From AP-16 sp036395835 (lineage in GTDB: Bacteria > Pseudomonadota > Alphaproteobacteria > Rhizobiales > Xanthobacteraceae), in NCBI GenBank assembly GCA_036395835.1, contig DASWCW010000242.1, forward strand, positions 1 to 5,711: a stretch of 5,711 nucleotides of DNA, in the 5' to 3' direction. The notes beneath the pieces were generated by a model. That model was given only the letters and a program-made list of their open reading frames with translations. It made no database searches and was not told where the DNA came from. Shown piece after piece: positions 1 to 5,488 of this stretch; the stretch's first letter is position 1, and the number at the start of each line of letters is the position of its first letter. The position numbers were made by a program, and so were the translations under genes.

Positions 1-220
1 TCTTCAGCGCCTCCTCGAAGGAGCGCTGCGACGCGCGGTACCAGAACGAGTGCTGGTACAGCATGGCGCGATCGAACAGCTGCTGCGCCTCCGGCTTGCA
101 TGAGGTGGCAAAATGGACCTTGCCGAGATCCTCGCCGGCCAGCCCGATGCCAGGCTGACCAAGCGCAATCGCGATGCCGGCCGACACGGCAACGACCATC
201 GCGATGAGGGTTCTGATCAT
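1..220 (-). CDS. Exported TPR-family protein, N-terminal part (cut by window edge)
   Basis: Reading the minus strand from ATG at 220 gives 73 codons open to the window edge, so the C-terminal part is missing. The start has an AAGGAG Shine-Dalgarno (complement of 231-236) ten bases upstream. Residues 1 to about 29 look like a signal peptide: MIRT, then a hydrophobic alanine/valine/isoleucine stretch, then a likely cleavage near LAG/E. The mature start contains GKVHFATSCKPEAQQLFDRA (residues 34-53), then HSFWYRASQRSFEEALK (57-73). I recognise this as the beginning of a family of rhizobial and other proteobacterial proteins annotated as tetratricopeptide-repeat proteins, in which the HSFWY...F.EAL stretch is the first helical pair. 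No biochemical role is known to me. It is transcribed divergently from the LysR-type gene and is a natural candidate target for it, but that is inference from position. Confidence 0.75.
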   Translation of the reverse strand, partial: MIRTLIAMVVAVSAGIAIALGQPGIGLAGEDLGKVHFATSCKPEAQQLFDRAMLYQHSFWYRASQRSFEEALK

Positions 221-230
221 GATCGCGTCT

Positions 231-236
231 CTCCTT
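231..236 (-). promoter_or_regulatory. Ribosome binding site of the TPR-family gene
   Basis: The minus strand reads AAGGAG here, ten bases before the ATG at 220. This strong match to the anti-Shine-Dalgarno sequence supports the chosen start of the left-edge partial gene. Confidence 0.6.
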
Positions 237-288
237 GGATAACGTCACGCGGGTGGCAATGGATTTGCCGGGGCCGTTCCACGATCAT

Positions 289-304
289 TTCGCGGTGTCG
301 CGAA
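289..304. promoter_or_regulatory. Palindromic operator candidate in the divergent promoter region
   Basis: The sequence TTCGCG-GTGT-CGCGAA is a perfect 6+6 inverted repeat. A second, overlapping dyad GCGGT-N7-ACCGC covers 292-308. The site lies 69 bases upstream of the TPR gene start and 100 bases upstream of the LysR gene start, inside the only non-coding stretch between them (221-404). LysR-type regulators usually bind such dyads between themselves and a divergent target, often in the form T-N11-A. The match to that exact spacing is not perfect here. No convincing -35/-10 pair could be picked by eye in the rest of the region, although the stretch 345-400 before the LysR gene is locally A+T-rich. 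The binding role is inferred. Confidence 0.35.
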
Positions 305-404
305 CCGCACCCGAGGCGATGCGACCAGCATAGGACCTTCTCCATGCGAATTAAATGGCTGGAAATGCAGTAGACTATTTCATCAGCCGCAATAATAATC
401 CGCC

Positions 405-1301
405 ATGGACCGGCTCGCGGCCATGAAAGCATTCGTGCGGATCGTGGAAAAAGGCAGCCTTACCGCGGCCGCGAACGCACTCGAAACCTCGCTGCCGACC
501 GTGGTTCGGACCCTGGCCTCGCTCGAGCGCGAGCTCGGCGTATCGCTGCTCAATCGCACCACTCGCCGAATGAATCTGACCGAGGAAGGGGCGCAGTATC
601 TTGAACGCTGTCGCGTCATTCTGTCCGCCGTGCAGGAGACGGAAGAAACCCTGATCTCCGGACGAACCGAGCTGCGCGGGAACCTCACGGTAAGCGCTTC
701 CGTCCTGTTCGGCCGACGCTATGTAGCGCCGATCATGAACGATTTCCTCCGACGTCATCCCAAGCTCACCGCCGACCTGCGGTTCTTGGATCGTCTTGTG
801 AATTTGGTCGAGGAAGGCGTGGATGTCGCGGTTCGCATCGCGCATCTCAAGGATTCTTCACTCATGGCTGTCCCGGTTGGCCAGGTACGCCGTGTTGTAT
901 GCGCGAATGAGCAATACCTCCGCCGCAATGGCACCCCGCAAGTGCCGGACGATATCCGCGAGCACCGCTGCATCCGGCATACCGGGTCGGCACCGCGAAG
1001 CGAGTGGCATTTCAAGATCGGCCGGCGCAACGTGTCGGTCCCGATCATCAGCATGATAAGCTGCAATGAGATCGACAGCTCTCTGAACGCCTGCATTGGC
1101 GGATTGGGTCTCGGTATGTTTCTTTCCTATCAGGTTGCGCCGTACCGAAAAAAGGGCCAGCTCGATTACGTGTTGGAACCGTTCGAACCGGAGCCAATTC
1201 CCGTGCACGTCGTCTATCCCCGTTCGAATCTGTTGACGAATCGGGTGCGCGCATTCGTCGACGAGTGCGTGCAGCGGCTCCGCCGCGCCAAATTTGATTG
1301 A
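405..1301 (+). CDS. LysR-type transcriptional regulator
   Basis: This 298-residue cytoplasmic DNA-binding regulator has the usual length and layout of its family. Residues 1-60 form the winged helix-turn-helix: MDRLAAMKAFVRIVEKGSLT, then AAANALETSLPTVVRTLASLE as the helix-turn-helix, then LGVSLLNRTTRRMNLTEEG. Residues from about 91 to 295 form the periplasmic-binding-like effector domain, with VDVAVRIAHLKDSSLMA at 139-155 and GGLGLGMFLSYQVA at 232-245 near the end. It resembles the many LysR proteins that begin MDRL.AM; the inducer cannot be told from sequence. The ATG at 405 is chosen because it gives the canonical family N-terminus, even though the upstream Shine-Dalgarno is poor; ATG at 423 (residue 7) would cut into the first helix. 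The gene is divergent from the TPR gene and convergent with the substrate-binding protein gene. Its G+C is clearly lower than that of the ccm genes. Confidence 0.93.
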   Translation: MDRLAAMKAFVRIVEKGSLTAAANALETSLPTVVRTLASLERELGVSLLNRTTRRMNLTEEGAQYLERCRVILSAVQETEETLISGRTELRGNLTVSASVLFGRRYVAPIMNDFLRRHPKLTADLRFLDRLVNLVEEGVDVAVRIAHLKDSSLMAVPVGQVRRVVCANEQYLRRNGTPQVPDDIREHRCIRHTGSAPRSEWHFKIGRRNVSVPIISMISCNEIDSSLNACIGGLGLGMFLSYQVAPYRKKGQLDYVLEPFEPEPIPVHVVYPRSNLLTNRVRAFVDECVQRLRRAKFD

Positions 1302-1321
1302 CGAGGCGCTTACCAGCCCAG

Positions 1322-2308
1322 TTATTCGATCACCTCGTCGGCGCGGGCGAGCAGCGTCGGCGGGAGCGCGAAGCCGAGCACCTGCGCAGTTTTCAGATTG
1401 ATGAGGAACTCGAAGCGCGTGGGCAATTCGAGCGGCAGGTCCGCCGGCCGGGCGCCGCGCAGGATGCGAGCCACCAGATCGGCGGCGCGCTCGCCGATCG
1501 CGTCCTGCTTGGGGCCATACGCCATCAGGCCGCCGTCGCGCACGACCACGCCGGTCTCGAAGATCGTCGGCAGACGGTTGGTCTTGGCAAATTCCACGAC
1601 GCGCCTGCGGTTGAGCATGGTCAGGGCATCGGACACCATCAGGATGGCGTCCGGCCGCTCGCGCGTCATCTCGGTAAAGGCATGTTCGAAATCGTCGGGC
1701 TCGCGCACGCCCAAGGTCTGGACTTTGACCCCGAGCACGCGGGCGGCGTCCTCGGCGGCGCGGTAGCGCAGTGTCATGCCGAGATCGGCCGCGTTCCACA
1801 GCATGGCTACGCGCCGGAGGTCCGGCACCGCATCCTTGAGGATTTCGAGGCGCTTGGCGCTGAGCTCGGTCGACAGTTCCGTCACGCCGGTGAGGTTGCC
1901 GCCGGGCCGCGCCAGCCCGTCGACCAGCCCGGTCGCGACCGGATCGCCCGCGCCGGTGACGACGATCGGCACGGTTTTGCTCGACACTTTTGCGGCCAGC
2001 GCGGCCGGATAGCCGAAGGTGACAATCACATCCACGTTGGCGGCCTTGAGCTCGGCCGCAAGACCGTCGAGTCGCTCGAGGTGCGCGTCGGCCGATCGCT
2101 GCACGACAGCGAGGTTCTGACCGTCGACGAAGCCGAGCGCGGCCAGAACGGACAGCAGGGTCTTGCGACGCTCGTCGAGCGCACCCATCGCGGGGCCGGC
2201 GCTGAGCAACCCCACGCGATAGATTTTGCCCGGCTGCTGCGCGCGCGCGCCGAGCGGCCACGCCGCAGCGGCCCCGCCGAGGATAGCGATGAATTCGCGC
2301 CGTCTCAT
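1322..2308 (-). CDS. ABC transporter substrate-binding protein, Tat-type leader
   Basis: This 328-residue periplasmic binding protein belongs to the ABC_sub_bind (TrpX-like) family, which is greatly expanded in Bradyrhizobium and relatives. The N-terminus MRRREFIAILGGAAAAWPLG ARAQQ carries a twin-arginine motif (RRREF), a hydrophobic core and an ARA cleavage site. The mature part begins IYRVGLLSAG. Further hallmarks are DVIVTFGYPAALAAK (93-107), GDPVATGLVDGLARPGGNLT (121-140), LMAYGP (261-266) and the C-terminal LPTRFEFLINLKTAQVLGFA (295-314) followed by LPPTLLARADEVIE. The start at 2308 is preferred over an in-frame ATG at 2356 because it begins the Tat leader and has a GGGAGGG Shine-Dalgarno (complement of 2316-2322) seven bases upstream. 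No permease or ATPase gene adjoins it. It lies 74 bases downstream of ccmG on the same strand, so read-through from the ccm operon is possible. The ligand is unknown. Confidence 0.9.
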   Translation of the reverse strand: MRRREFIAILGGAAAAWPLGARAQQPGKIYRVGLLSAGPAMGALDERRKTLLSVLAALGFVDGQNLAVVQRSADAHLERLDGLAAELKAANVDVIVTFGYPAALAAKVSSKTVPIVVTGAGDPVATGLVDGLARPGGNLTGVTELSTELSAKRLEILKDAVPDLRRVAMLWNAADLGMTLRYRAAEDAARVLGVKVQTLGVREPDDFEHAFTEMTRERPDAILMVSDALTMLNRRRVVEFAKTNRLPTIFETGVVVRDGGLMAYGPKQDAIGERAADLVARILRGARPADLPLELPTRFEFLINLKTAQVLGFALPPTLLARADEVIE

Positions 2309-2315
2309 ACCATCG

Positions 2316-2322
2316 CCCTCCC
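2316..2322 (-). promoter_or_regulatory. Ribosome binding site of the substrate-binding protein gene
   Basis: The minus strand reads GGGAGGG, seven bases before the ATG at 2308. This decides the start at the twin-arginine leader over the upstream in-frame ATG at 2356. Confidence 0.6.
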
Positions 2323-2382
2323 GGGCAGAGGCCATGTTTTCATGATTTGAAACCATAACACGTCGGGACCCCGCCGAATGCG

Positions 2383-2973
2383 CTACGAGCCGCCCAGCGC
2401 CTTCTGCAATTCGGGTAAGAGCACGCGCTCGAAATTCTCCGCATTGATCGGGCCGACGAGCTTATAGGCGATGCGGCCGTCGCGGCCGACCAGAAACGTT
2501 TCCGGCACGCCGTAGACGCCCCATTCGATCGCGGCGCGGCCGTTCTCATCGGCCCCCGAAGCCGCGTACGGATTGCCGTAGCGATTGAGGAAGCGCCGGG
2601 CATTGTCCGGCTGATCCTTGTAATTGATGCCGACGAGGCGGATGCGAGAATCCTGCGCCAGCTGCTGCAGGAACGGCACTTCGTCGTGACACGGCACGCA
2701 CCAGGAGGCCCAGACGTTGACGAGGCTGACGTTGCCTCGGAACGCGGCCGGATCGAGCCCGGGCAACGGCTTGCCATTGCGTTCGAGCCCGGGCACCGCT
2801 GGGAGATTGGTCATCGGCGCCGGCCGCCCGATCAGCGCCGAGGGAATTCGGCTGGGGTCGCCCGAGCCGAGCCGGATCAGGAACAGCGCCGCGAGCGCGA
2901 GAAACAGGATCAGCGGCAACAGCAGCACGAGCCGGTTGCGGCGGGGCGCGTGCGCTTGCGGCATTTGCGTCAT
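2383..2973 (-). CDS. ccmG: Thiol:disulfide interchange protein CcmG (DsbE)
   Basis: CcmG is an inner-membrane-anchored thioredoxin-like protein facing the periplasm. It takes part in reducing the cysteines of apocytochrome c (or of CcmH) before heme attachment. The protein has 196 residues, normal for the family. Residues 15-34 form the single membrane anchor after a positively charged RRNR. The redox motif WCVPC lies at 91-95 (Cys92 and Cys95) within VNVWASWCVPCHDEVPFL. LVGINYKD is at 113-120, and the CcmG-typical GVPET with the cis-proline (Pro157) is at 155-159. The start at 2973 gives the expected short cytoplasmic tail; ATG at 2964 is an alternative. The Shine-Dalgarno is weak. It is the last gene of the ccm operon, 20 bases after ccmD. 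The Bradyrhizobium name is cycY. Confidence 0.95.
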   Translation of the reverse strand: MTQMPQAHAPRRNRLVLLLPLILFLALAALFLIRLGSGDPSRIPSALIGRPAPMTNLPAVPGLERNGKPLPGLDPAAFRGNVSLVNVWASWCVPCHDEVPFLQQLAQDSRIRLVGINYKDQPDNARRFLNRYGNPYAASGADENGRAAIEWGVYGVPETFLVGRDGRIAYKLVGPINAENFERVLLPELQKALGGS

Positions 2974-2993
2974 GATCAAAATTCCCAATGCGG

Positions 2994-3152
2994 CTATTCG
3001 GACCGGCGCGTCACGCCGCGCGCCTCGAGATCCGCCAGGATCTTTCGCTGCACGCGGTAGTCGAGGAGCACCCACAGGATCAACGCGGCGACGACCGCGA
3101 GCGTGAACGAATAGGCCGCAACGATGAAGGCCGCGTAAGGCCCGAGGTTCAT
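2994..3152 (-). CDS. ccmD: Heme exporter protein CcmD
   Basis: CcmD is a small inner-membrane protein that joins the CcmABC complex and is needed for release of holo-CcmE from CcmC. The gene encodes 52 residues beginning MNLGPYAAFIVAAYSF, with one transmembrane segment (about residues 7-31) followed by a positively charged, helical cytoplasmic tail (DYRVQRKILADLEARG). The LGPYAAFI..AY start and the basic tail are the usual signature of this poorly conserved family. Its ATG follows the ccmC stop after two bases (TGA-AG-ATG), implying translational coupling. The order ccmC-ccmD-ccmG confirms the call. The Bradyrhizobium name is cycX. Confidence 0.92.
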   Translation of the reverse strand: MNLGPYAAFIVAAYSFTLAVVAALILWVLLDYRVQRKILADLEARGVTRRSE

Positions 3153-3154
3153 CT

Positions 3155-3904
3155 TCAGAACCCTTGTGCCGTCTGGGCGTGGAGCAGGCGCATCGTGCGC
3201 ACGCGCCGGCGCAGGATCTCGTTGCGCATGGCCGCGAGATAGAGCGTCAGGTACAGCAGCGTGAAGGCGAGCGCCATGACCAGCAGCGGCGCGAGGATCG
3301 CCGGATGGATGGTCGGAGCGCCGATGCGCAGCAGAGATGCCGGCTGGTGCAGCGTGTTCCACCAATCGACCGAGAACTTGATGATCGGCAGGTTGATGGC
3401 GCCGACCAACGTGAGCACGGCCGCGGCGCGCGCCGCGCGCGAAGGATCCTCGATCGCGCGCCAGAGCGCGACCAGACCGAGGTACATCAGGAACAGCACC
3501 AGGACGGAAGTCAGCCGCGCGTCCCACACCCAATAGGTGCCCCACATCGGCCGGCCCCACAGCGCGCCGCTGACGAGGCACACGAAGGTGAAGGCGGCGC
3601 CGATCGGGGCTGCCGTTTTCAGCGCGACGTCGGCCAGCGGATGGCGCCACACCAGGGTTCCGAGCGCCGCGACGCTCATGCTCGCCCAGCCCAGCATGCC
3701 GAGCCAGGCGCCGGGCACATGGATGAACATGATGCGCACGGTGGCGCCCTGCTGATAATCCTCCGGCGCGACGAAGAACGCCGCGTAGAGCCCGGCCGCG
3801 AAGGCGATGGCGGTCGCCGCCGCGAGCCAGGGCAGCAGTCGCTCGGCCAGCGCCAGGAACCGCGAGGGATTGGCAAGCGCGATCCATTCCATGAGGAGCC
3901 TCAT
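3155..3904 (-). CDS. ccmC: Heme exporter / CcmE heme-loading protein CcmC
   Basis: CcmC is a six-helix inner-membrane protein of the heme-handling family. It binds heme at the periplasmic face and attaches it covalently to the chaperone CcmE. The tryptophan-rich signature WGRPMWGTYWVWDARLTS is at 116-133. The candidate axial histidines are His62 (in MFIHVPGAW) and His186 (in NTLHQP), matching the positions known in E. coli CcmC (His60 and His184). The 249 residues are of normal length. Two starts are possible. The ATG at 3904 has little Shine-Dalgarno. The ATG at 3892 (giving MEWIALANPSRF, 245 residues) is preceded by GAGG about eight bases upstream and fits the family N-terminus at least as well. 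The gap from ccmB is 51 bases and holds a 14-codon open frame whose stop overlaps the first ATG. The Bradyrhizobium name is cycZ. Confidence 0.96.
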   Translation of the reverse strand: MRLLMEWIALANPSRFLALAERLLPWLAAATAIAFAAGLYAAFFVAPEDYQQGATVRIMFIHVPGAWLGMLGWASMSVAALGTLVWRHPLADVALKTAAPIGAAFTFVCLVSGALWGRPMWGTYWVWDARLTSVLVLFLMYLGLVALWRAIEDPSRAARAAAVLTLVGAINLPIIKFSVDWWNTLHQPASLLRIGAPTIHPAILAPLLVMALAFTLLYLTLYLAAMRNEILRRRVRTMRLLHAQTAQGF

Positions 3905-3955
3905 ATCCGAGCGCGCGGGATCGGCGCAATGCGGCCGAGCGCCATGGTCCCGGTT

Positions 3956-4624
3956 TCAGTCCAAGCCGTGCCGGAGCACCGCCGCCGCCGCGAACGGGCC
4001 GACGACGACGCTTATCAGGGTGAGCGCGATGAGAATGAGGAACGCGGCCCCGAACGGCGCCGCGTGCAGGATCGCGGCATCGCTCGCCGATATGCCGAAG
4101 ATGAGCACCGGGACGGTGAGCGGCAGCACCAGGACCGGCAGCAGCAGGCCGCCGCGTTCTAGCGCGACCGCGAGTGCCGCGCCGATCAGGCCGATGAAGG
4201 TGAGGGCCGGCGTGCCGACGAGCAGCGTAAGCGCCACGATGCCGATCGCCCAAGCATCGAGGTTGAGGAAAATGCCGAGCAGCGGCGCCGCGATGACGAG
4301 CGGCAGCCCGGTGGTCAGCCAATGCGCGATCGCCTTCGTGGCGACCGCGAGTTCGAGCGGCGCATGGCTCATCAGGATGAGATCGAGCGAGCCGTCGTCG
4401 TGATCGGCCGCGAGCAGCCGGTCGAGGCCCAGCAAGGTGGCGAGCAGCGCCGCGATCCAAAGAATCGCCGGGCCGATGCGGCCGAGCAGCTTGAGATCCG
4501 GACCGACCCCGAACGGCACCATGGTGACGACCAGGAGGAAGAACAGCACGCCCATCAGCGCGCCGCCGCCGACCCGCACGGCGAGCCGCATGTCGCGAAG
4601 AAGCAGCGCGGAAAGCGCGGTCAT
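3956..4624 (-). CDS. ccmB: Heme exporter ABC permease CcmB
   Basis: CcmB is the membrane subunit of the CcmAB ABC module. With CcmC and CcmD it uses ATP hydrolysis by CcmA to free heme-loaded CcmE; direct heme transport by CcmAB is not supported by the literature I know. The 222 residues have about six hydrophobic segments (around 23-40, 50-68, 100-120, 126-150, 158-178 and 190-217). The typical cytoplasmic stretch LLGLDRLLAADHDDGSLDLI is at 64-83, and VPFGVGPD is at 36-43. Its ATG overlaps the ccmA stop codon (ATGA at 4621-4624), so the two are translationally coupled and probably made in a fixed ratio. The Bradyrhizobium name is cycW. Confidence 0.95.
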   Translation of the reverse strand: MTALSALLLRDMRLAVRVGGGALMGVLFFLLVVTMVPFGVGPDLKLLGRIGPAILWIAALLATLLGLDRLLAADHDDGSLDLILMSHAPLELAVATKAIAHWLTTGLPLVIAAPLLGIFLNLDAWAIGIVALTLLVGTPALTFIGLIGAALAVALERGGLLLPVLVLPLTVPVLIFGISASDAAILHAAPFGAAFLILIALTLISVVVGPFAAAAVLRHGLD

Positions 4625-5229
4625 GGCCCTTCCCCCAATCGCAGCTCGCGGGCCGGCTCGAGCCCGAGCGGAGCATGGGTGGCGGCGAGGATCAGGCCGT
4701 CCGCGGCGAGATGCCGATGCATCAGATCGCGCAACAGCGCCTGCCCGGCGGCGTCGAGCGCGCTTGCCGGCTCATCGAGCAGCCAGACCGGCCGCTCGAC
4801 CGCCACGAGCCGCGCGAGCGAGAGCCGCCGCCGCTGGCCGGCCGAGAGATAGCCGGCCGGCAGATCACCCACCGCATCGAGACCGACCGCCGCAAGCGCG
4901 TCGAGCGGCCGCCGGCCGCCGCCGCCGCCGAGAAAGCCGGTCCAGAACCGCAGATTTTCGATCGCCGTGAGCGAGGATTTCATCGGGTCGAGATGGCCGA
5001 GATAATGCGCGTGCTCGGCGAGGCTGCGGTCGGGATCGGCGCCCGCAAGCTCGAGGCTTCCCGCGGCGGGCAGCAGCAATCCGGCAATCATGCGCAGCAG
5101 CGAGGATTTGCCAGCCCCGTTCGGGCCCAGCAGCAGCAAGGCTTCGCCGCCCGCCAACGCGAAGCCGAGGTTGGAGAACACGCGCTTTCCGCCCCGGATG
5201 CACTCCAGCTTCAATCCGGAAAGTCGCAT
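4621..5229 (-). CDS. ccmA: Heme exporter ABC ATPase CcmA
   Basis: CcmA is the cytoplasmic ATPase subunit of the CcmABCD complex and drives release of holo-CcmE. Its 202 residues are short for an ABC ATPase but normal for CcmA. Motifs in order are Walker A GPNGAGKS (35-42), the CcmA-type HYLGHLDPMKSSLT in the Q-loop area, the signature LSAGQRRRLSLARL (128-141), Walker B VWLLDEP (148-154), the D-loop SALD, and the switch histidine His185. All catalytic residues are present. A run of five glycines (101-105) is encoded by a pure GGC tract. The ATG at 5229 is chosen, with AAGGG (complement of 5239-5243) nine bases upstream; the TTG directly before it (5232) could also serve. It is the first gene of the operon. 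The Bradyrhizobium name is cycV. Confidence 0.96.
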   Translation of the reverse strand: MRLSGLKLECIRGGKRVFSNLGFALAGGEALLLLGPNGAGKSSLLRMIAGLLLPAAGSLELAGADPDRSLAEHAHYLGHLDPMKSSLTAIENLRFWTGFLGGGGGRRPLDALAAVGLDAVGDLPAGYLSAGQRRRLSLARLVAVERPVWLLDEPASALDAAGQALLRDLMHRHLAADGLILAATHAPLGLEPARELRLGEGP

Positions 5230-5238
5230 CAATTCAAA

Positions 5239-5243
5239 CCCTT
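5239..5243 (-). promoter_or_regulatory. Ribosome binding site of ccmA
   Basis: The minus strand reads AAGGG, nine bases before the ATG at 5229 and six bases before the adjacent TTG at 5232. It supports initiation at this point but does not by itself separate the two codons; ATG is preferred as the commoner start. Confidence 0.5.
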
Positions 5244-5252
5244 ACCGACAGT

Positions 5253-5270
5253 CGCGGCCGGCGCGCCGCG
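5253..5270. promoter_or_regulatory. GC-rich hairpin in the ccm leader
   Basis: CGCGGC-CGGCGC-GCCGCG is a perfect 6+6 inverted repeat made only of G and C. It ends 23 bases before the ccmA start, just upstream of the ribosome binding site. No U-run follows in either direction, so it does not look like an intrinsic terminator. It may shape the 5' end of the ccm mRNA or be a chance product of high G+C. Confidence 0.3.
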
Positions 5271-5283
5271 CCAACGCAAGCCC

Positions 5284-5309
5284 GCGCCGAGCTATCGCGC
5301 CGAGCTATC
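5284..5309. repeat. Perfect 13-bp tandem duplication upstream of ccmA
   Basis: The unit GCGCCGAGCTATC occurs twice in direct succession (5284-5296 and 5297-5309) without mismatch. It lies 55-80 bases upstream of the ccmA start, where the promoter would be expected. It may be a recent slippage duplication or a doubled regulator site. Confidence 0.8.
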
Positions 5310-5434
5310 ATGACAAAAACGTGCTCCCCCGCGCCGAAAGAAGTTCTATAAACCGCTTTTGGCTGTGCTATCCGGTGCCGGCCGCTGCCAGGCAGTATTG
5401 AGTTTGCTAACAAATTCGGCCTTATGCCGCCCCG

Positions 5435-5460
5435 CCGTACCGGCCCGTACCGGCCCGTGC
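5435..5460. repeat. 10-bp tandem repeat, 2.6 copies
   Basis: The unit CCGTACCGGC occurs at 5435-5444 and 5445-5454, followed by a partial third copy CCGTGC at 5455-5460 with one change. It runs directly into the GGTAGC repeat cluster, so the two together form one repeat-dense block. Confidence 0.75.
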
Positions 5461-5488
5461 TACCGCGTTCGGTAGCAAACGCGGTAGC
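5459..5488. repeat. 11-bp perfect inverted repeat containing GGTAGC direct repeats
   Basis: GCTACCGCGTT (5459-5469) and AACGCGGTAGC (5478-5488) are exact reverse complements around an 8-base spacer. The spacer itself contains another GGTAGC. The longer unit CGGTAGCAAA is also directly repeated at 5470-5479 and 5482-5491. A further GGTAGC is at 5523-5528. No T-run follows, so a simple terminator is unlikely. The mixed direct and inverted arrangement resembles binding sites for a multimeric DNA-binding protein or a site-specific recombinase, but no such gene is in the window. Confidence 0.75.

Noticed and set aside
1300..1339. Inverted repeat GACGAGG ... CCTCGTC at the convergent ends of the LysR and substrate-binding protein genes, as a terminator
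   Set aside because: The loop is 26 bases, the stem only 7 bp and partly inside both coding regions, and no T-run follows on either side.
1298..2350. Long plus-strand open frame (about 350 codons) opposite the substrate-binding protein gene
   Set aside because: It is an antisense shadow of a high-G+C gene: its translation is rich in Arg, His, Gln and Gly, shows no family motif, and the minus strand encodes a clear protein family.
2994..4676. Very long minus-strand open frame (560 codons) across ccmB and ccmC
   Set aside because: It is out of frame with ccmB and ccmC, Arg/Ala-rich and without motifs. Only its last 52 codons, in the ccmD frame, are real.
5347..5352. TATAAA as a -10 promoter element
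   Set aside because: No acceptable -35 lies 16-18 bases upstream on the plus strand (the sequence there is C-rich), and no plus-strand gene follows.
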